A stretch of 64,000 nt of DNA from CAZOEL01 sp964578835 (GTDB taxonomy: Bacteria > Desulfobacterota > Syntrophobacteria > Syntrophobacterales > Syntrophobacteraceae). Below, piece by piece: positions 34,650 through 44,051 of the stretch (position 1 is the stretch's first letter; every line of letters begins with the position of its first letter). Where the stretch lies: the NCBI GenBank assembly GCA_964578835.1, contig CAZOEL010000004.1:62001-126000 (forward strand). The letters are read 5' to 3'. The notes beneath the pieces were generated by a model that had not been told where the DNA came from, ran no database searches, and was given only the letters and a program-made list of their open reading frames with translations. A program made the position numbers and the translations under genes.

Positions 34650-37626
34650 CCAAGCCTCCCTTCGGCTCAACCTCCTCAAGTCTCAGGAGCAGCAGCACCT
34701 TTGGATCGGTCGTTTGTGCTATTCGCTGGGCACAGGCCAGGAAATGCTTCTTGCCTTCGGGGTAGTCGATCTCAAGGCCAATACCTCGAAAGTCCTTGCC
34801 CTTCTCCAGAGCTTCCCTCAACCCCTTCTGCTCCAGCGCTCCGCTTGCAATATCGAACATATTGCCTCCTTCGACCTGATCGCCGACAATTTGGAGCAAA
34901 CGTTCGAAGGCTTTGTTGGCCAGTATAATCTCCCCTTGCCGATCGAGGACCGCTAGAGGATAGAGGCTCATGTCAAAGACACTGCGCACGAGCAACTGTG
35001 TCTGCTCCATTTCAGTGTTTGCCGATCTGAGGACTTCCTGAGCTCTCTTCTGATCGTCAATACTGGAGAAGGTCAATACGGCGCCATCAATTCGGTTGTC
35101 CGTCGTGCGATAGGGTATGATGCGCATGTTGTACCACTTGCCATCCGAGGTTTGAACCTCTGCTTCTTTTGGCGCAAGGTTTTCCAGAACAGCGGCCAGA
35201 TCTTGTATCATGTAATCATAGGCCAGATTATTCACCACGTGCTGCAAGGGGCGACCAAGGTCGCCTGTGATGAGATTGATGATCCTGGTGGCCTTCTGAG
35301 TGAAGCGCCTGATATTCATGGCGTTGTCCACGAAGACAGTGGCAATCTCCGTGCCGTTGAGTATATTGCGCAGATCGTCTTGGGCCGTGGAGAGCTCTTC
35401 GAGTTTGCTCTGGAGCTCGGCGTTGACCGTCTGCAGCTCTTCGTTCACCGACTGCAATTCCTCCTTGGAAGATTCCAGTTCTTCATTGGTGGACTGGAGC
35501 TCCTCATTGGAAGACTGGAGCTCCTCGCAGGTGGACTTGAGCTCCTCGTTGGCGGATTCCAGCTCTTCGATGGTGGTCTGGTGGCTTTCCCGAACGGATT
35601 GCAGCTCTTTTTCCAGCCTACTAACCCGGGTATCCGACTGGACCGTCGGTTCGTCTTGATCCAGCGGCTTCGGGGATTGGGGAGCAATATCCTGGAAAAC
35701 GATCAGGAACCGACCCTCGATCTCTTCTGGCACTTCAAGCGGGCATACGTGCAGATCGATGGGTTGAAAGCCGCCATTTGTGCTGACACGGACCATATTG
35801 CGGGTGACCTGCTCCCGCGAGCTGGCCGCAGCTCGCAGGGCCGAGGCCAGCTCGATGCGCAATCCTTCTCTGGCCATGTCGAGAACATTGTTGGTAGGCG
35901 GGCCGCTGGTCGCTTCCAGGTACTTGCCGGTACGGCCGAGGATGTGGAGAATCAGCCCATTGGCATCCACCAGGACACCCGTTGGCGAAAACCGATCGAG
36001 AACAATCTTTTGAACCAGTTGACCGATGTCGGACTTTCTATGTGAAGCACGCGGCGGTGTGGCTGGAATACCATCGGGTGCTGAAAGGCCGCTGGGAAAG
36101 TTGACCTCTCGCAGGAGACCTCGGGGAACTTCCTTTCGCTGGAAGATCTTCCATTTGTTGTCCAGGGTGTGAAACAGGCTCGTAAACTCACCGATGCTCT
36201 CCGAAGAGCCGAGTACGAGAATGCCGCCGGGCATCAGGGTGTAGTGGAACAGGGGCAACAGGTTCTTTTGAGCCCGGCTGTCGAGATAGATCAACAGGTT
36301 CCGGCAGCACACCAGATTCAAACGCGAGAAGGGCGGATCTTTTAGTACGTCCTGCACCGAGAAAACGATACTGTCACGGATTTCCTTCCGGATACGAAAA
36401 GATTCCCCTTCTTTCACAAAGAAGCGGTTCAACCGCTCCTGACTGACATCGGCGACGATGCTTTCCGGGAAAAAACCTTCCCGAGCCTTGTCAACGGCAT
36501 TCGTGTCGATATCGGTGCCAAAGAGCTGCAGGGTCACCCTTCTGGGGACGGCGTCCAGACACTCACGGAAGATCATCGCAAGGGAATAGACCTCTTCCCC
36601 CGTTGAGCACCCTGGAACCCACACCCGAAAGGTCGCATCGTTTTCCACTTGCGCAAACATGTCCGGCAGGATCTCCTGCTTCAGAGTCTCGAATGAATCC
36701 GGATCTCGAAAAAAATGGGTCACACCGATCAAGAGCTCCTGAAACAGGGCTTTAGCTTCCCTCGGGTTTTCCCGCATGAAGCGGATATAGATGTCGGGGT
36801 CTTCGATATGGTTTACCCCCATGCGGCGATTGATGCGACGAAAAATGGTACTCTCCTTGTACAGGGAGAAGTCATGGCCGACCTGGGTGCGCAGGAGAGC
36901 CAATACTTTCCTGAGCCAGTCTTTGTGCTCTCCAACTGCAGGAGGTGTACGATGCTTATTGGAATTCTCGATGTGCCGGAAATACCGGATGAGTTTTTCC
37001 GGCATTTCTTCCGGAGCCAGGACCATGTCCACGACACCCGTGTTGATGGCGCTTCGGGGCATGCCGTTGTAAGTTGCCGACTCCTCCGACTGAACCATGA
37101 CAAGGCCATCACAGGCCTTGATTTCCTTTACGCCGAGGGTCCCGTCGGACCCGGTCCCCGATAAAATGATGGCGGCCGCATTAGCCTGCTGATCCTGAGC
37201 CAGGGATCTCAAGAAAAAATCGATGAGGAGGGAACCGCCTCTTGGGGCCATATCCATGAGATGGATGGATCTCCTATAGATACTGAGGTCTCTGTCCGGA
37301 GGGATCACGTAGACATGATCCGGCTCGATGGTTTCCCCGTCCCTGGCGACGGTGACGGGAATGCGCGCTACCCTTTGCATCAGCTCGTGCATCAGGCTGG
37401 GTTGTCTCGGCGCCATGTGGACCACGACAAGGTAAGCCATACCACTCTCTTCGGAAACATTGGCAAAGAAGGCCTTCAGGGCTTCCAACCCTCCGGCGGA
37501 AGCACCGATGCCCACAATGGGAAAAGCCTCAGAGCTCAAAGGCTCGCAGTCGGAAGCCGGTGCATGGTCTACCTCGTCCTGGAATGTGGCTTTGTCTTGA
37601 ATGTCCTCGTTCCGTTCATTTGTCAT
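34639..37626 (-). CDS. CheB-CheR-PAS fusion signalling protein
   Basis: The ATG 37626 (AGGAAT upstream) is preferred over a longer frame from 37809. The 995-residue protein begins with CheB methylesterase with its full triad: Ser in GIGASAGGLEAL, His in VVVHMAP, Asp in LSGTGSDGTLG. CheR methyltransferase follows (GVTHFFRDPDSFE; SAM-binding VPGCSTGEEVYS; CRNLLIYLD). Next is a long heptad coiled coil of repeated EELQS(S/T)NEEL units (about 660-755), then two PAS domains. Such fusions couple reversible protein methylation to kinase signalling. The hybrid kinase that overlaps its 3' end is the likely target. It lacks its own kinase domain. Confidence 0.93.
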   Translation of the reverse strand: MTNERNEDIQDKATFQDEVDHAPASDCEPLSSEAFPIVGIGASAGGLEALKAFFANVSEESGMAYLVVVHMAPRQPSLMHELMQRVARIPVTVARDGETIEPDHVYVIPPDRDLSIYRRSIHLMDMAPRGGSLLIDFFLRSLAQDQQANAAAIILSGTGSDGTLGVKEIKACDGLVMVQSEESATYNGMPRSAINTGVVDMVLAPEEMPEKLIRYFRHIENSNKHRTPPAVGEHKDWLRKVLALLRTQVGHDFSLYKESTIFRRINRRMGVNHIEDPDIYIRFMRENPREAKALFQELLIGVTHFFRDPDSFETLKQEILPDMFAQVENDATFRVWVPGCSTGEEVYSLAMIFRECLDAVPRRVTLQLFGTDIDTNAVDKAREGFFPESIVADVSQERLNRFFVKEGESFRIRKEIRDSIVFSVQDVLKDPPFSRLNLVCCRNLLIYLDSRAQKNLLPLFHYTLMPGGILVLGSSESIGEFTSLFHTLDNKWKIFQRKEVPRGLLREVNFPSGLSAPDGIPATPPRASHRKSDIGQLVQKIVLDRFSPTGVLVDANGLILHILGRTGKYLEATSGPPTNNVLDMAREGLRIELASALRAAASSREQVTRNMVRVSTNGGFQPIDLHVCPLEVPEEIEGRFLIVFQDIAPQSPKPLDQDEPTVQSDTRVSRLEKELQSVRESHQTTIEELESANEELKSTCEELQSSNEELQSTNEELESSKEELQSVNEELQTVNAELQSKLEELSTAQDDLRNILNGTEIATVFVDNAMNIRRFTQKATRIINLITGDLGRPLQHVVNNLAYDYMIQDLAAVLENLAPKEAEVQTSDGKWYNMRIIPYRTTDNRIDGAVLTFSSIDDQKRAQEVLRSANTEMEQTQLLVRSVFDMSLYPLAVLDRQGEIILANKAFERLLQIVGDQVEGGNMFDIASGALEQKGLREALEKGKDFRGIGLEIDYPEGKKHFLACAQRIAQTTDPKVLLLLRLEEVEPKGGLDAA

Positions 37627-37802
37627 TAATGATTCCTGCTTGCTCCGCGTTTCGAAATAGAATGCCTCCCGGCGCCCCAGGCGCCGCCGTTGTAGTGAGC
37701 GGCCATACTTTATAATTAGTTCTATTTTAACATATAAGATTGTAGTCCAACCAGGCTCAAGATTTATGGCAAATAATCGGGGGCATAACGGGAGGGGATC
37801 CC

Positions 37803-39629
37803 CTACCATTTTTCGGGATTGCCGAGATAGGACTTAAGATTTGTCTTCTTATGGTTTAGCTCCAGTTTTCGGCGTATGCTTTTTCGGTGGAAGTGCACTG
37901 TGCTTTCAGAGGTTCTCAGGATTTCAGCAATCTCCTTGGTTGTTCTGCCATGCCGAATGAGCTCGGCGACACGGATCTCTGAAGGCGTGAGCACACTGGT
38001 GACTTTGGTTCTTTGGAGCAGAGGGGTTACCACCTCCTTGAGATGTGATTCGAGGAGCTCGATGTAGAGCCTTTGATGCTCGGACGGGCGACTATTCTTG
38101 AGCTTGTCCACGTAAGGCAAGATGAGCGCTCGAACATTGTCGATAATGGTCCGCTCAAGCTCTATTCGGTCCTCCTCCCTCTGCCTCAAGAGTGCCCTCA
38201 AGGCTGCATTGGCCTCCTCGAGAAGCTCGGTTTGAACCTGCAGCTTATCCCTCATCCGTATGTGGGCTACAATCCCTGCCGCCTTGTGGGCGATGGACTC
38301 ATACAGCTCTTGCACCTTGAGGGGTATCTCCGTCCTGGAATGGGAGGCGATGTTCAATGCCCCGATGACTTCATCTTCCGCTTTCAACGGGATGGAAACC
38401 AGAGACCTTATTCCTTCTTTCTCGAGGAGATCGTCAGTTCCCGCCAGCCCCGTGTAACCAGACCAATAGCGCGGCTCACCCTGCAAGACACAACGGGCCT
38501 GCGGGGAACCCGGACCATAGGACTGAGTCCGTACGACGAATTCGGGGGAAAGTCCTCTATGGTGTCTCAGCCTGAGCTCTTCCGTTTCAGCCTCTATCAA
38601 ATACACTCCCCCTGAGTCCATCCCCTCCGCCTGAAGACATGCTTCAAACAAAAACTCCAATGCTTGAGAAAGATTTTGGGCCGAGGCAACCTTTATGGCA
38701 ACATCTCTCTCGATGCGGAGAAAGTCCTCCAATTCCCTGCGAGCTGTTATGTCTTCGGCAATGCCAGCGATCCTGGAATACCAGTGCACAGCGCCGGTAT
38801 CGACAACCCAGTCCCAAAGCCCTATTCCAGCAAGGCGATGCGCTTCCTTGAGTCGTGTTTGAGTTTGCTTCATGGCTTTCTCGGCCAGTCTCTTTTCCGT
38901 TACATCCTGAACAAAACCGTACATCTTCAAAGGCTTGCCCGTCGCGTCTCGAGTAACGTTTCCCCAGGCATGCAGATAGCGGACTTGGCCATCATTTTGC
39001 CGGGTGATGCGGTACTCGATATCCTGCGACTTCACTCCGCTGAGAGCATCCTGCAAGGTCTTCTCTGTAGCTTTCCGATCATCCGGGTGAGCGATCGATA
39101 GGAAATCTTCATGAGTCATGCTGCGCTCACTCGCGCCAACGATATGGAACCAGTTATCCGAGAACTCAAACGCGTTTCTGGCAAGGTCCCATTCCCAGGA
39201 CCCCAGCTGAGCTGCCCTTTCGACCTCGGCCAGCTTCGCCTGGCTCTTCTTGAGTGCCTCCTCCATCTTCTTACGGTCTGTTGTATCTGTCGAGATGCTG
39301 CAAATGGCGCAAGCTTCTCCTCCGACATCGGAAACAGGAAACTGAGCGGAAAGAAATCTTCGCATTTCCTGGCAGCCAGGGACAGTTACCTCGACTTCCT
39401 GTGAAGTGGCTGATTCGATGGGCCTCCTATCATGGGCGTCGAGCTGTTCTGCTATCGCTTCGGGGTCCGAGAGGTGGGCAGCGATCAAGCGCAACTTCTC
39501 CTCGCTCTTCTGCAGAGATTCATTGGCCCTTTCGAGCTCCCCCTTGTCCTTCTCAAGCCCAGCTACCCGCCTGCGCAATTCATGTAGTTCGGCCAGCAGT
39601 TGATCTTTTGTCTTGACTTCATCCTTCAT
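37803..39629 (-). CDS. PAS-GAF sensor with LuxR-type HTH (transcription regulator)
   Basis: The start at 39629 follows GGGGAGTTGGAT. The 608-residue, membrane-free protein begins with coiled coil (LLAELHELRRRVAGLEKDK). A degenerate PAS and then a full PAS/PAC (WEWDLARNAFEFSDNW to FVQDVTEKRLAEK) follow. A third PAS is reduced: LWDWVVDTGAVHWYS runs straight into RIAGIAEDITARRELE, lacking about 60 core residues. GAF comes next (about 320-480), then a helix, and a C-terminal LuxR HTH (LTPSEIRVAELIRHGRTTKE, TVHFHRKSIRRKL). It probably activates or represses genes in response to a small ligand. It heads the leftward signalling island, 176 bp before the CheB-CheR gene. Confidence 0.88.
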   Translation of the reverse strand: MKDEVKTKDQLLAELHELRRRVAGLEKDKGELERANESLQKSEEKLRLIAAHLSDPEAIAEQLDAHDRRPIESATSQEVEVTVPGCQEMRRFLSAQFPVSDVGGEACAICSISTDTTDRKKMEEALKKSQAKLAEVERAAQLGSWEWDLARNAFEFSDNWFHIVGASERSMTHEDFLSIAHPDDRKATEKTLQDALSGVKSQDIEYRITRQNDGQVRYLHAWGNVTRDATGKPLKMYGFVQDVTEKRLAEKAMKQTQTRLKEAHRLAGIGLWDWVVDTGAVHWYSRIAGIAEDITARRELEDFLRIERDVAIKVASAQNLSQALEFLFEACLQAEGMDSGGVYLIEAETEELRLRHHRGLSPEFVVRTQSYGPGSPQARCVLQGEPRYWSGYTGLAGTDDLLEKEGIRSLVSIPLKAEDEVIGALNIASHSRTEIPLKVQELYESIAHKAAGIVAHIRMRDKLQVQTELLEEANAALRALLRQREEDRIELERTIIDNVRALILPYVDKLKNSRPSEHQRLYIELLESHLKEVVTPLLQRTKVTSVLTPSEIRVAELIRHGRTTKEIAEILRTSESTVHFHRKSIRRKLELNHKKTNLKSYLGNPEKW

Positions 39630-39920
39630 ATCCAACTCCCCTGCAGGCCGGATTCCCTCCGCAGATAGTATGTAGACAAAGGCGCCCAATGTGGTCGGAA
39701 CTGCCATCGAATTGACGTTCCATCTATGGCTATGGATTCATCTTAATTGGTGTGGGATGATACCATGGACGGGCTTGTGGCAATAACAGGAATATTTCAG
39801 TAAGATTGCCACTATGGCATTAGGGGCATCCATCAAGAATCGTTCAAGACAGCCATTTCATATGTTGGCATTCCTGATTGACTGACAAAAATAAGCTATT
39901 CAACCGCTTCGTTCTAACCA

Positions 39921-40151
39921 TCATGCACAGGCTTGAATGTCAAATTCAAAGCGAGCCTGTGTTTGATGATGCTTTTTTGAAGCAATGGCGGGTTCTGGAT
40001 CAGACTCGCCGGAAAGTGGCGCTTCTGTGATGATTTCATAGCCTCTGTTTATTGCAAGCTTGATCCACTTCCAGCCAATCTGCAAATAGCTATTTCTCCG
40101 AAACCAATGGGGATCAACGAATCGTCTTTTGCCCTGTCTCACCACTTTCAC
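39921..40151 (-). pseudogene. Probable IS4-type transposase C-terminal remnant
   Basis: A 76-codon frame (RRFVDPHWFRRNSYLQIG, then WKWIKLAINRGYEII and SGESDPEPAIASKKHHQ) resembles the C-terminal end of IS4-like transposases as I remember them, with aromatic residues and a DPEP...ASKK stretch. No RBS, no catalytic domain and no terminal repeats are visible, so it is treated as debris. The surrounding stretch 39630-40810 is otherwise gene-poor. Confidence 0.4.
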
Positions 40152-40300
40152 TCCCTTTGAGACCTACTCTATGCACACATCCTTGCCGATGTAGTATAGT
40201 AGCCAATTCAGGGCGTGACCAAGGAACTCGTTGCCAAGTGCGAAGCACAAGAGGCTCGACCGAGACACTGCCCAGGCGCTTTATTCCTCTTGCCCTTCGG

Positions 40301-40324
40301 GCGCGGGCAACGAGTTGCCCGCGC
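40301..40324. repeat. Short perfect inverted repeat
   Basis: GCGCGGGCAAC (40301-40311) is complementary to GTTGCCCGCGC (40314-40324) with a 2-base centre. A partly related GTTGCC occurs at about 40231. It lies in a gene-poor stretch between transposase remnants and may be part of a decayed mobile element. Confidence 0.5.
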
Positions 40325-40810
40325 TGCCCAGGATCCGTAAGATCCCGCACTACTCTATATTTCATGAGATGTATGCATAGAGCAGTTCATTGGACGGGAT
40401 AGCCCCCCTGAATTCCTGACCGCCTTCATCCCCTCGTTAGCCGTTCCAACTCAATAGGACTACTGTGTCTTCTTCTGCTGTTTGTAGTGAAAGATGAGTC
40501 TTGTTACTAGAGTATCGACACTGCAGTCTTCTTTCTCTGCTGGTTCATCAAGTTTGATAATTATGTATGAGCAGCTGGAACTAACCGAAGAAATAATCTT
40601 TTATAGCGCCGCTCACAAACTCAGGGCTAGGATGTCTAGAAAGCGCCAAAATAGCACAGAATTCCTATCCGGTTTTTTGACCGGGTGCATTTGTAAAGTG
40701 GTTAAAATGGCAAACGCGAAGCCCCATAGGGGCTGATTCCCTACCCCCTTTTTGCACATGCGCCAGGGGTCAGAAACCGGGCAATGGTCGAAGGCAAATT
40801 GGGGACGTCA

Positions 40811-40930
40811 ATGGCAAGAGCAAAACGGCATTGTACTCCAGAGCATGTCTGGCGCATTACAAATCGGCGTAATAGCAAGGAAATTCTGTTCAAGTTCTCC
40901 AAGAACCGTCAGGCGTGGCTGCATTGGCTC
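40811..40930 (+). pseudogene. REP-associated tyrosine (Y1) transposase, N-terminal remnant
   Basis: About 40 codons (MARAKRHCTPEHVWRITNRR, then a segment with KEILFKFSKNRQAWLHWL) match the N-terminus of RAYT/IS200-like Y1 transposases, including the upstream CAGGGGTCAG commonly found before such genes. The HuH and tyrosine active-site regions are missing, replaced by unrelated sequence leading into the DUF5752 gene. The REP-like repeats at 20722 and 28573 are the kind of element such enzymes spread. Confidence 0.65.
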
Positions 40931-41005
40931 CCGGAGCAAAGAGGCGGAACAGTCTTATATTGTAAAGGTGGTTTATCGAGAACCTGGATAGGAGGGCGTA
41001 TACAC

Positions 41006-41698
41006 ATGATAGAACCCTTTGCCGTAAAAGATTGCACGCTCATCTCCATTGCGACGGGAAAGCGAGTGCAAAACCTGCGAGAGCTACGTCAGCGCATGGA
41101 GGATATCCACCCAGCCTGCATATACTATCACTTTTGGGGCGGCATGCTTGTGCCCCGGTTCGATGATCCCGAATTCCAGAACGACTTCGCTTCCTGGGCC
41201 TACCATGGGTTGAACGACCTCCGGCTGGCCGAAAGGCTCGGGGTTATCGACCCGACAGAGTACAACAACATGGAGGAGCTTCGCCGGGAGCTCATTGAAG
41301 TCATAGAAGAGAGGCTCGATGAGAGTGAAATCGTTCCCTGGGCGAAGAGCGATCGACAGTTCCATTTCGTCCGATCAAAAATCGTAGTGCTGGATACGGG
41401 AATGCGAATCGACGATCCGGATAAGCTAAAAGAGATCATCTCGCACATGCCCGTCAGCACCATTTTCTATCATTTCATAGACGCCCGCCGCCGAACGCCG
41501 GACCGGCGCGACGATTTCAGCCGATGGCTCATGGGTCAGGGAGACCAATACCGGCTCGTAGCTGAGCGCATGATCGCGATCGATCCTTACTTCACCACCC
41601 TCGCGGGACTGAGGTCCCAGCTTGTTGCAGCGTTTGAAGCGCAGCCCAGGAGATTGGACACATGGTCACAAGCATGCTTGATCAGTACGAACAGGTAG
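41006..41698 (+). CDS. DUF5752 family protein associated with trehalose synthase
   Basis: The ATG 41006 with AGGAGG ten bases upstream is chosen; the longer open frame from 40784 includes the transposase remnant. The 230-residue protein contains two copies of one motif: NLRELRQRMEDIHPACIYYH with HFWGGMLVPRFDDPEFQNDF, then KLKEIISHMPVSTIFYHFID with DARRRTPDRRDDFSRWLMG. This internal duplication is typical of the DUF5752 family, often found beside NDP-glucose-dependent trehalose synthases. It overlaps the synthase start by 37 bp, which implies translational coupling. Biochemical role unknown. Confidence 0.75.
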   Translation: MIEPFAVKDCTLISIATGKRVQNLRELRQRMEDIHPACIYYHFWGGMLVPRFDDPEFQNDFASWAYHGLNDLRLAERLGVIDPTEYNNMEELRRELIEVIEERLDESEIVPWAKSDRQFHFVRSKIVVLDTGMRIDDPDKLKEIISHMPVSTIFYHFIDARRRTPDRRDDFSRWLMGQGDQYRLVAERMIAIDPYFTTLAGLRSQLVAAFEAQPRRLDTWSQACLISTNR

Positions 41699-42902
41699 TC
41701 GGCCCAGGCGAAATCTTTCAGCTCAGACAGCTTGCCGGCGCTCTCAAAGGCGCCAGAGTCGTCCACGTGAATTCCACCAGAGAAGGTGGAGGGGTGGCTG
41801 AAATCCTGCACAGACTCGTTCCTCTCCAGCGAGAGCTGGGCCTCGATGCAACCTGGGAGGTCATAACGGGAAACTCGGACTTCTATGAGTGCACCAAGGG
41901 CTTCCATAACGCATTGCAGGGAAACCGGACAGACATTCCCGCCTCACTGCTCAGAATCTTTGAGGAAACCAACCGCAGCAATGCGGAGGTCCTGCGAGAT
42001 GTTTTGACCGGCGCTGATTATGTATTCATCCATGACCCTCAACCCGCCCCTCTGCTTCGTTACTGCCAGGATAGAAGAGGGAAATGGATATGGCGATGCC
42101 ACATCGATGCGAGTCGGCCTTACAGACCGGTTTGGAAGTACTTGCGCGAGTTCGTGGAAGGTTACGACGCCAGCATCTGGTCGCTCGCCGCGTTTGCACA
42201 GTCGTTGCCTCACCCGACTTATCTTATCGCACCGAGCATAGATCCGCTGAGCGAAAAGAACATCGAGATCGATCCCAGCGAAATTGAAATGGTGTGCGCC
42301 CATTACGGCTTGGACCCAGATCGCCCTCTCATCGTTCAGATTTCTCGCTTTGACCGCTTCAAAGACCCCCTTGGAGTCATCGAGGGGTACCGAATGGTCA
42401 AGACTCACACTCCTCTTCAGCTAGTGCTCGCCGGGGGGGAGCAGCGGACGATCCGGAAGGAGCGAAGATCCTTGAAGAGGTCAAGGCCGCCGCGGAAGAC
42501 GATCCCGACATACACGTGCTGCTTTTGCCCCCCGACGCTCACCGCACGATCAACGCTTTGCAGCGGGCGGCGACGATCGTTTTGCAGAAGTCTCTCCGGG
42601 AAGGATTCGGCCTCACAGTTACCGAGGCCATGTGGAAGGGCAAACCGGTGATTGGAGGGAACACGGGAGGAATCCGCCTCCAAGTGTACGATCATTATAC
42701 CGGCTTCCTTGTCAGTACGCCGGAGGGCGCCGCATTGCGCATCCGCTATCTTCTAAAGAGGCCCGAAAGTTTGAAGCAAATGGGAGAAAGGGCGAAGCAG
42801 TTCGCGCTGGAAAACTTCCTTCTCACTCGTCAATTGCGGGAAAATTTGACTCTCATGCTCACCGTCGCGCATGAGCCTTTTGATAGAATCGAGCTGACAT
42901 GA
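41662..42902 (+). pseudogene. treT: Trehalose glycosyltransferring synthase (TreT-type), frame broken in a G7 tract
   Basis: The first frame (from ATG 41662) encodes a GT4 glycosyltransferase with HVNSTREGGGVAEILHRLVP, FIHDPQPAPL and LIVQISRFDRFKDPLGVIEG. It leaves the family pattern at LVLAGG. The frame one base back continues GGAADDPEGAKILEEVK, then REGFGLTVTEAMWKGKPVIG and HYTGFLVSTP to 42902. The switch falls exactly on seven Gs (42433-42439); an eighth G would restore one 413-residue protein. TreT makes trehalose from an NDP-glucose and glucose. Possible causes are pseudogenization, slipped-strand phase variation, or a homopolymer sequencing error. The rest of the gene is undamaged, which favours a recent event or an error. 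Confidence 0.82.
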
Positions 42903-43231
42903 ATCTTGAAGACGCTTCTCGGCTACTAACCAATTTTCCTCCGCCCCGCTCATGACTAACGGCCGGGAGGCTGACCTCAGTCGCTCGCTCTTTGGTTCAC
43001 CGGAGTCCTCCCAAATAGGACTGATTCCTCTTTGATAAGACCGTGTCCATTACTGTAGGAAGAATTTCCCCCTCTTTCCTGTTTCGCCAGCCTTAGCAAT
43101 GGCCAAAGCCGGTGGACCAACGCACGTCTATCCAGAAATCTCGCTTGGCATAGGTCTTGTTATGGAATAGAGAACCATTCTTGAAGTTTCTGTTGTAGTT
43201 GACCATTTGGCGCCGGGTACAAAGGAGATTC
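42903..43231. other. Intergenic region with a -24/-12-like sequence
   Basis: No gene is seen. TGGCATAGGTCTTGTT at 43146-43161 has the GG-N10 spacing of sigma-54 promoters but GT in place of GC. A near-identical arrangement lies upstream of the SH3 gene (48592-48607). Weak support only. Confidence 0.25.
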
Positions 43232-43870
43232 ATGATGACTAGCTCAACAAGACTGACAGCCTCAGGCAATTTTACAGTCGAAGACGCAAAAGCGTCCATG
43301 GCGGCATTGGAAATATTAAGCAGGTTGGAAATCCCGGAGGTCGGCAGAAGACTGGATGACTTCTTATCCGTTCATCCGCAATACATTCCATACAGGGGAA
43401 GGCTTTTTCGAGAGTGCAAATTTGCCGCAGCGGCATGCGCCATTGCCGCGTATTGCCATTCATGCGGCGAGTTGGGCAATTCACTGGACATTGCCAGGTG
43501 TGTCGAGTTCGGCCTCTCCAGGGAGAAAGGAAGCAAGCAGGCGAAAACGAGAAAGAGTGCGCGCGGCCCGATCTTTGAGTCTGCATCGGAGCTCGAGGAT
43601 TATATAACCGTGTTCCGTTACGTTCTGATGAGGACCAAGAGGCTTGCAGGATGCGGCGATGACTGCATCCCGACGCCCTTGAGATCGATTGCCTATTTGA
43701 TGATCAAGAAGGCCATAAAGAAAAGGCCCTCAACGAACGAGGAATTTGGAAACACCGTCCACCTGCTCGATGAGCTCGCTCTGCCATTATTGACCGCGAT
43801 CTTCGAAGAATTCTCATCGGTATCCACAGAAAAAATCACTGGGCAACCGGGCTACGATCCCAGACTGTGA
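43232..43870 (+). CDS. Conserved-looking protein of unknown function
   Basis: The protein has 212 residues, starting at ATG 43232 (or 43235) after AAAGGAGATTC. It is mostly helical and contains nine or more cysteines or histidines in its central part (ECKFAAAACAIAAYCHSCGE, then DIARCVEF and RLAGCGDDCIPTP), no signal peptide and no membrane helix. A basic patch (EKGSKQAKTRKSARG) lies mid-protein. I do not recognise the family. It stands alone between the trehalose synthase and the convergent otsA gene. The codon pattern and good RBS support it being real. Confidence 0.6.
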   Translation: MMTSSTRLTASGNFTVEDAKASMAALEILSRLEIPEVGRRLDDFLSVHPQYIPYRGRLFRECKFAAAACAIAAYCHSCGELGNSLDIARCVEFGLSREKGSKQAKTRKSARGPIFESASELEDYITVFRYVLMRTKRLAGCGDDCIPTPLRSIAYLMIKKAIKKRPSTNEEFGNTVHLLDELALPLLTAIFEEFSSVSTEKITGQPGYDPRL

Positions 43871-44051
43871 ATGCCGTAGCCCATACGGCCTCAATACAGA
43901 CGGCCGCGGCGAGAATTGAGAAAGCCCAAGCTGTTAAGAGCATTCTTGAACCTCGCCTTGGCATCGGAGACCAGACAGCCGCGCCTCCCATTGAGGGGCT
44001 GAAACTGAAGCGCAACCGTCTGCTGCTGAGACAACATCTGAGATGATATGG

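Noticed and set aside
35152..36045. Long plus-strand open frames opposite the CheB-CheR gene
   Set aside because: They mirror the repeated coiled-coil codons of the real gene and have no RBS or domain.
40494..40736. 80-codon frame in the transposase-debris region
   Set aside because: Weak RBS, no motif, and located among decayed mobile sequences.
43898..44042. 48-codon minus-strand frame just after otsA
   Set aside because: Composition is plausible but there is no RBS and no recognised family.
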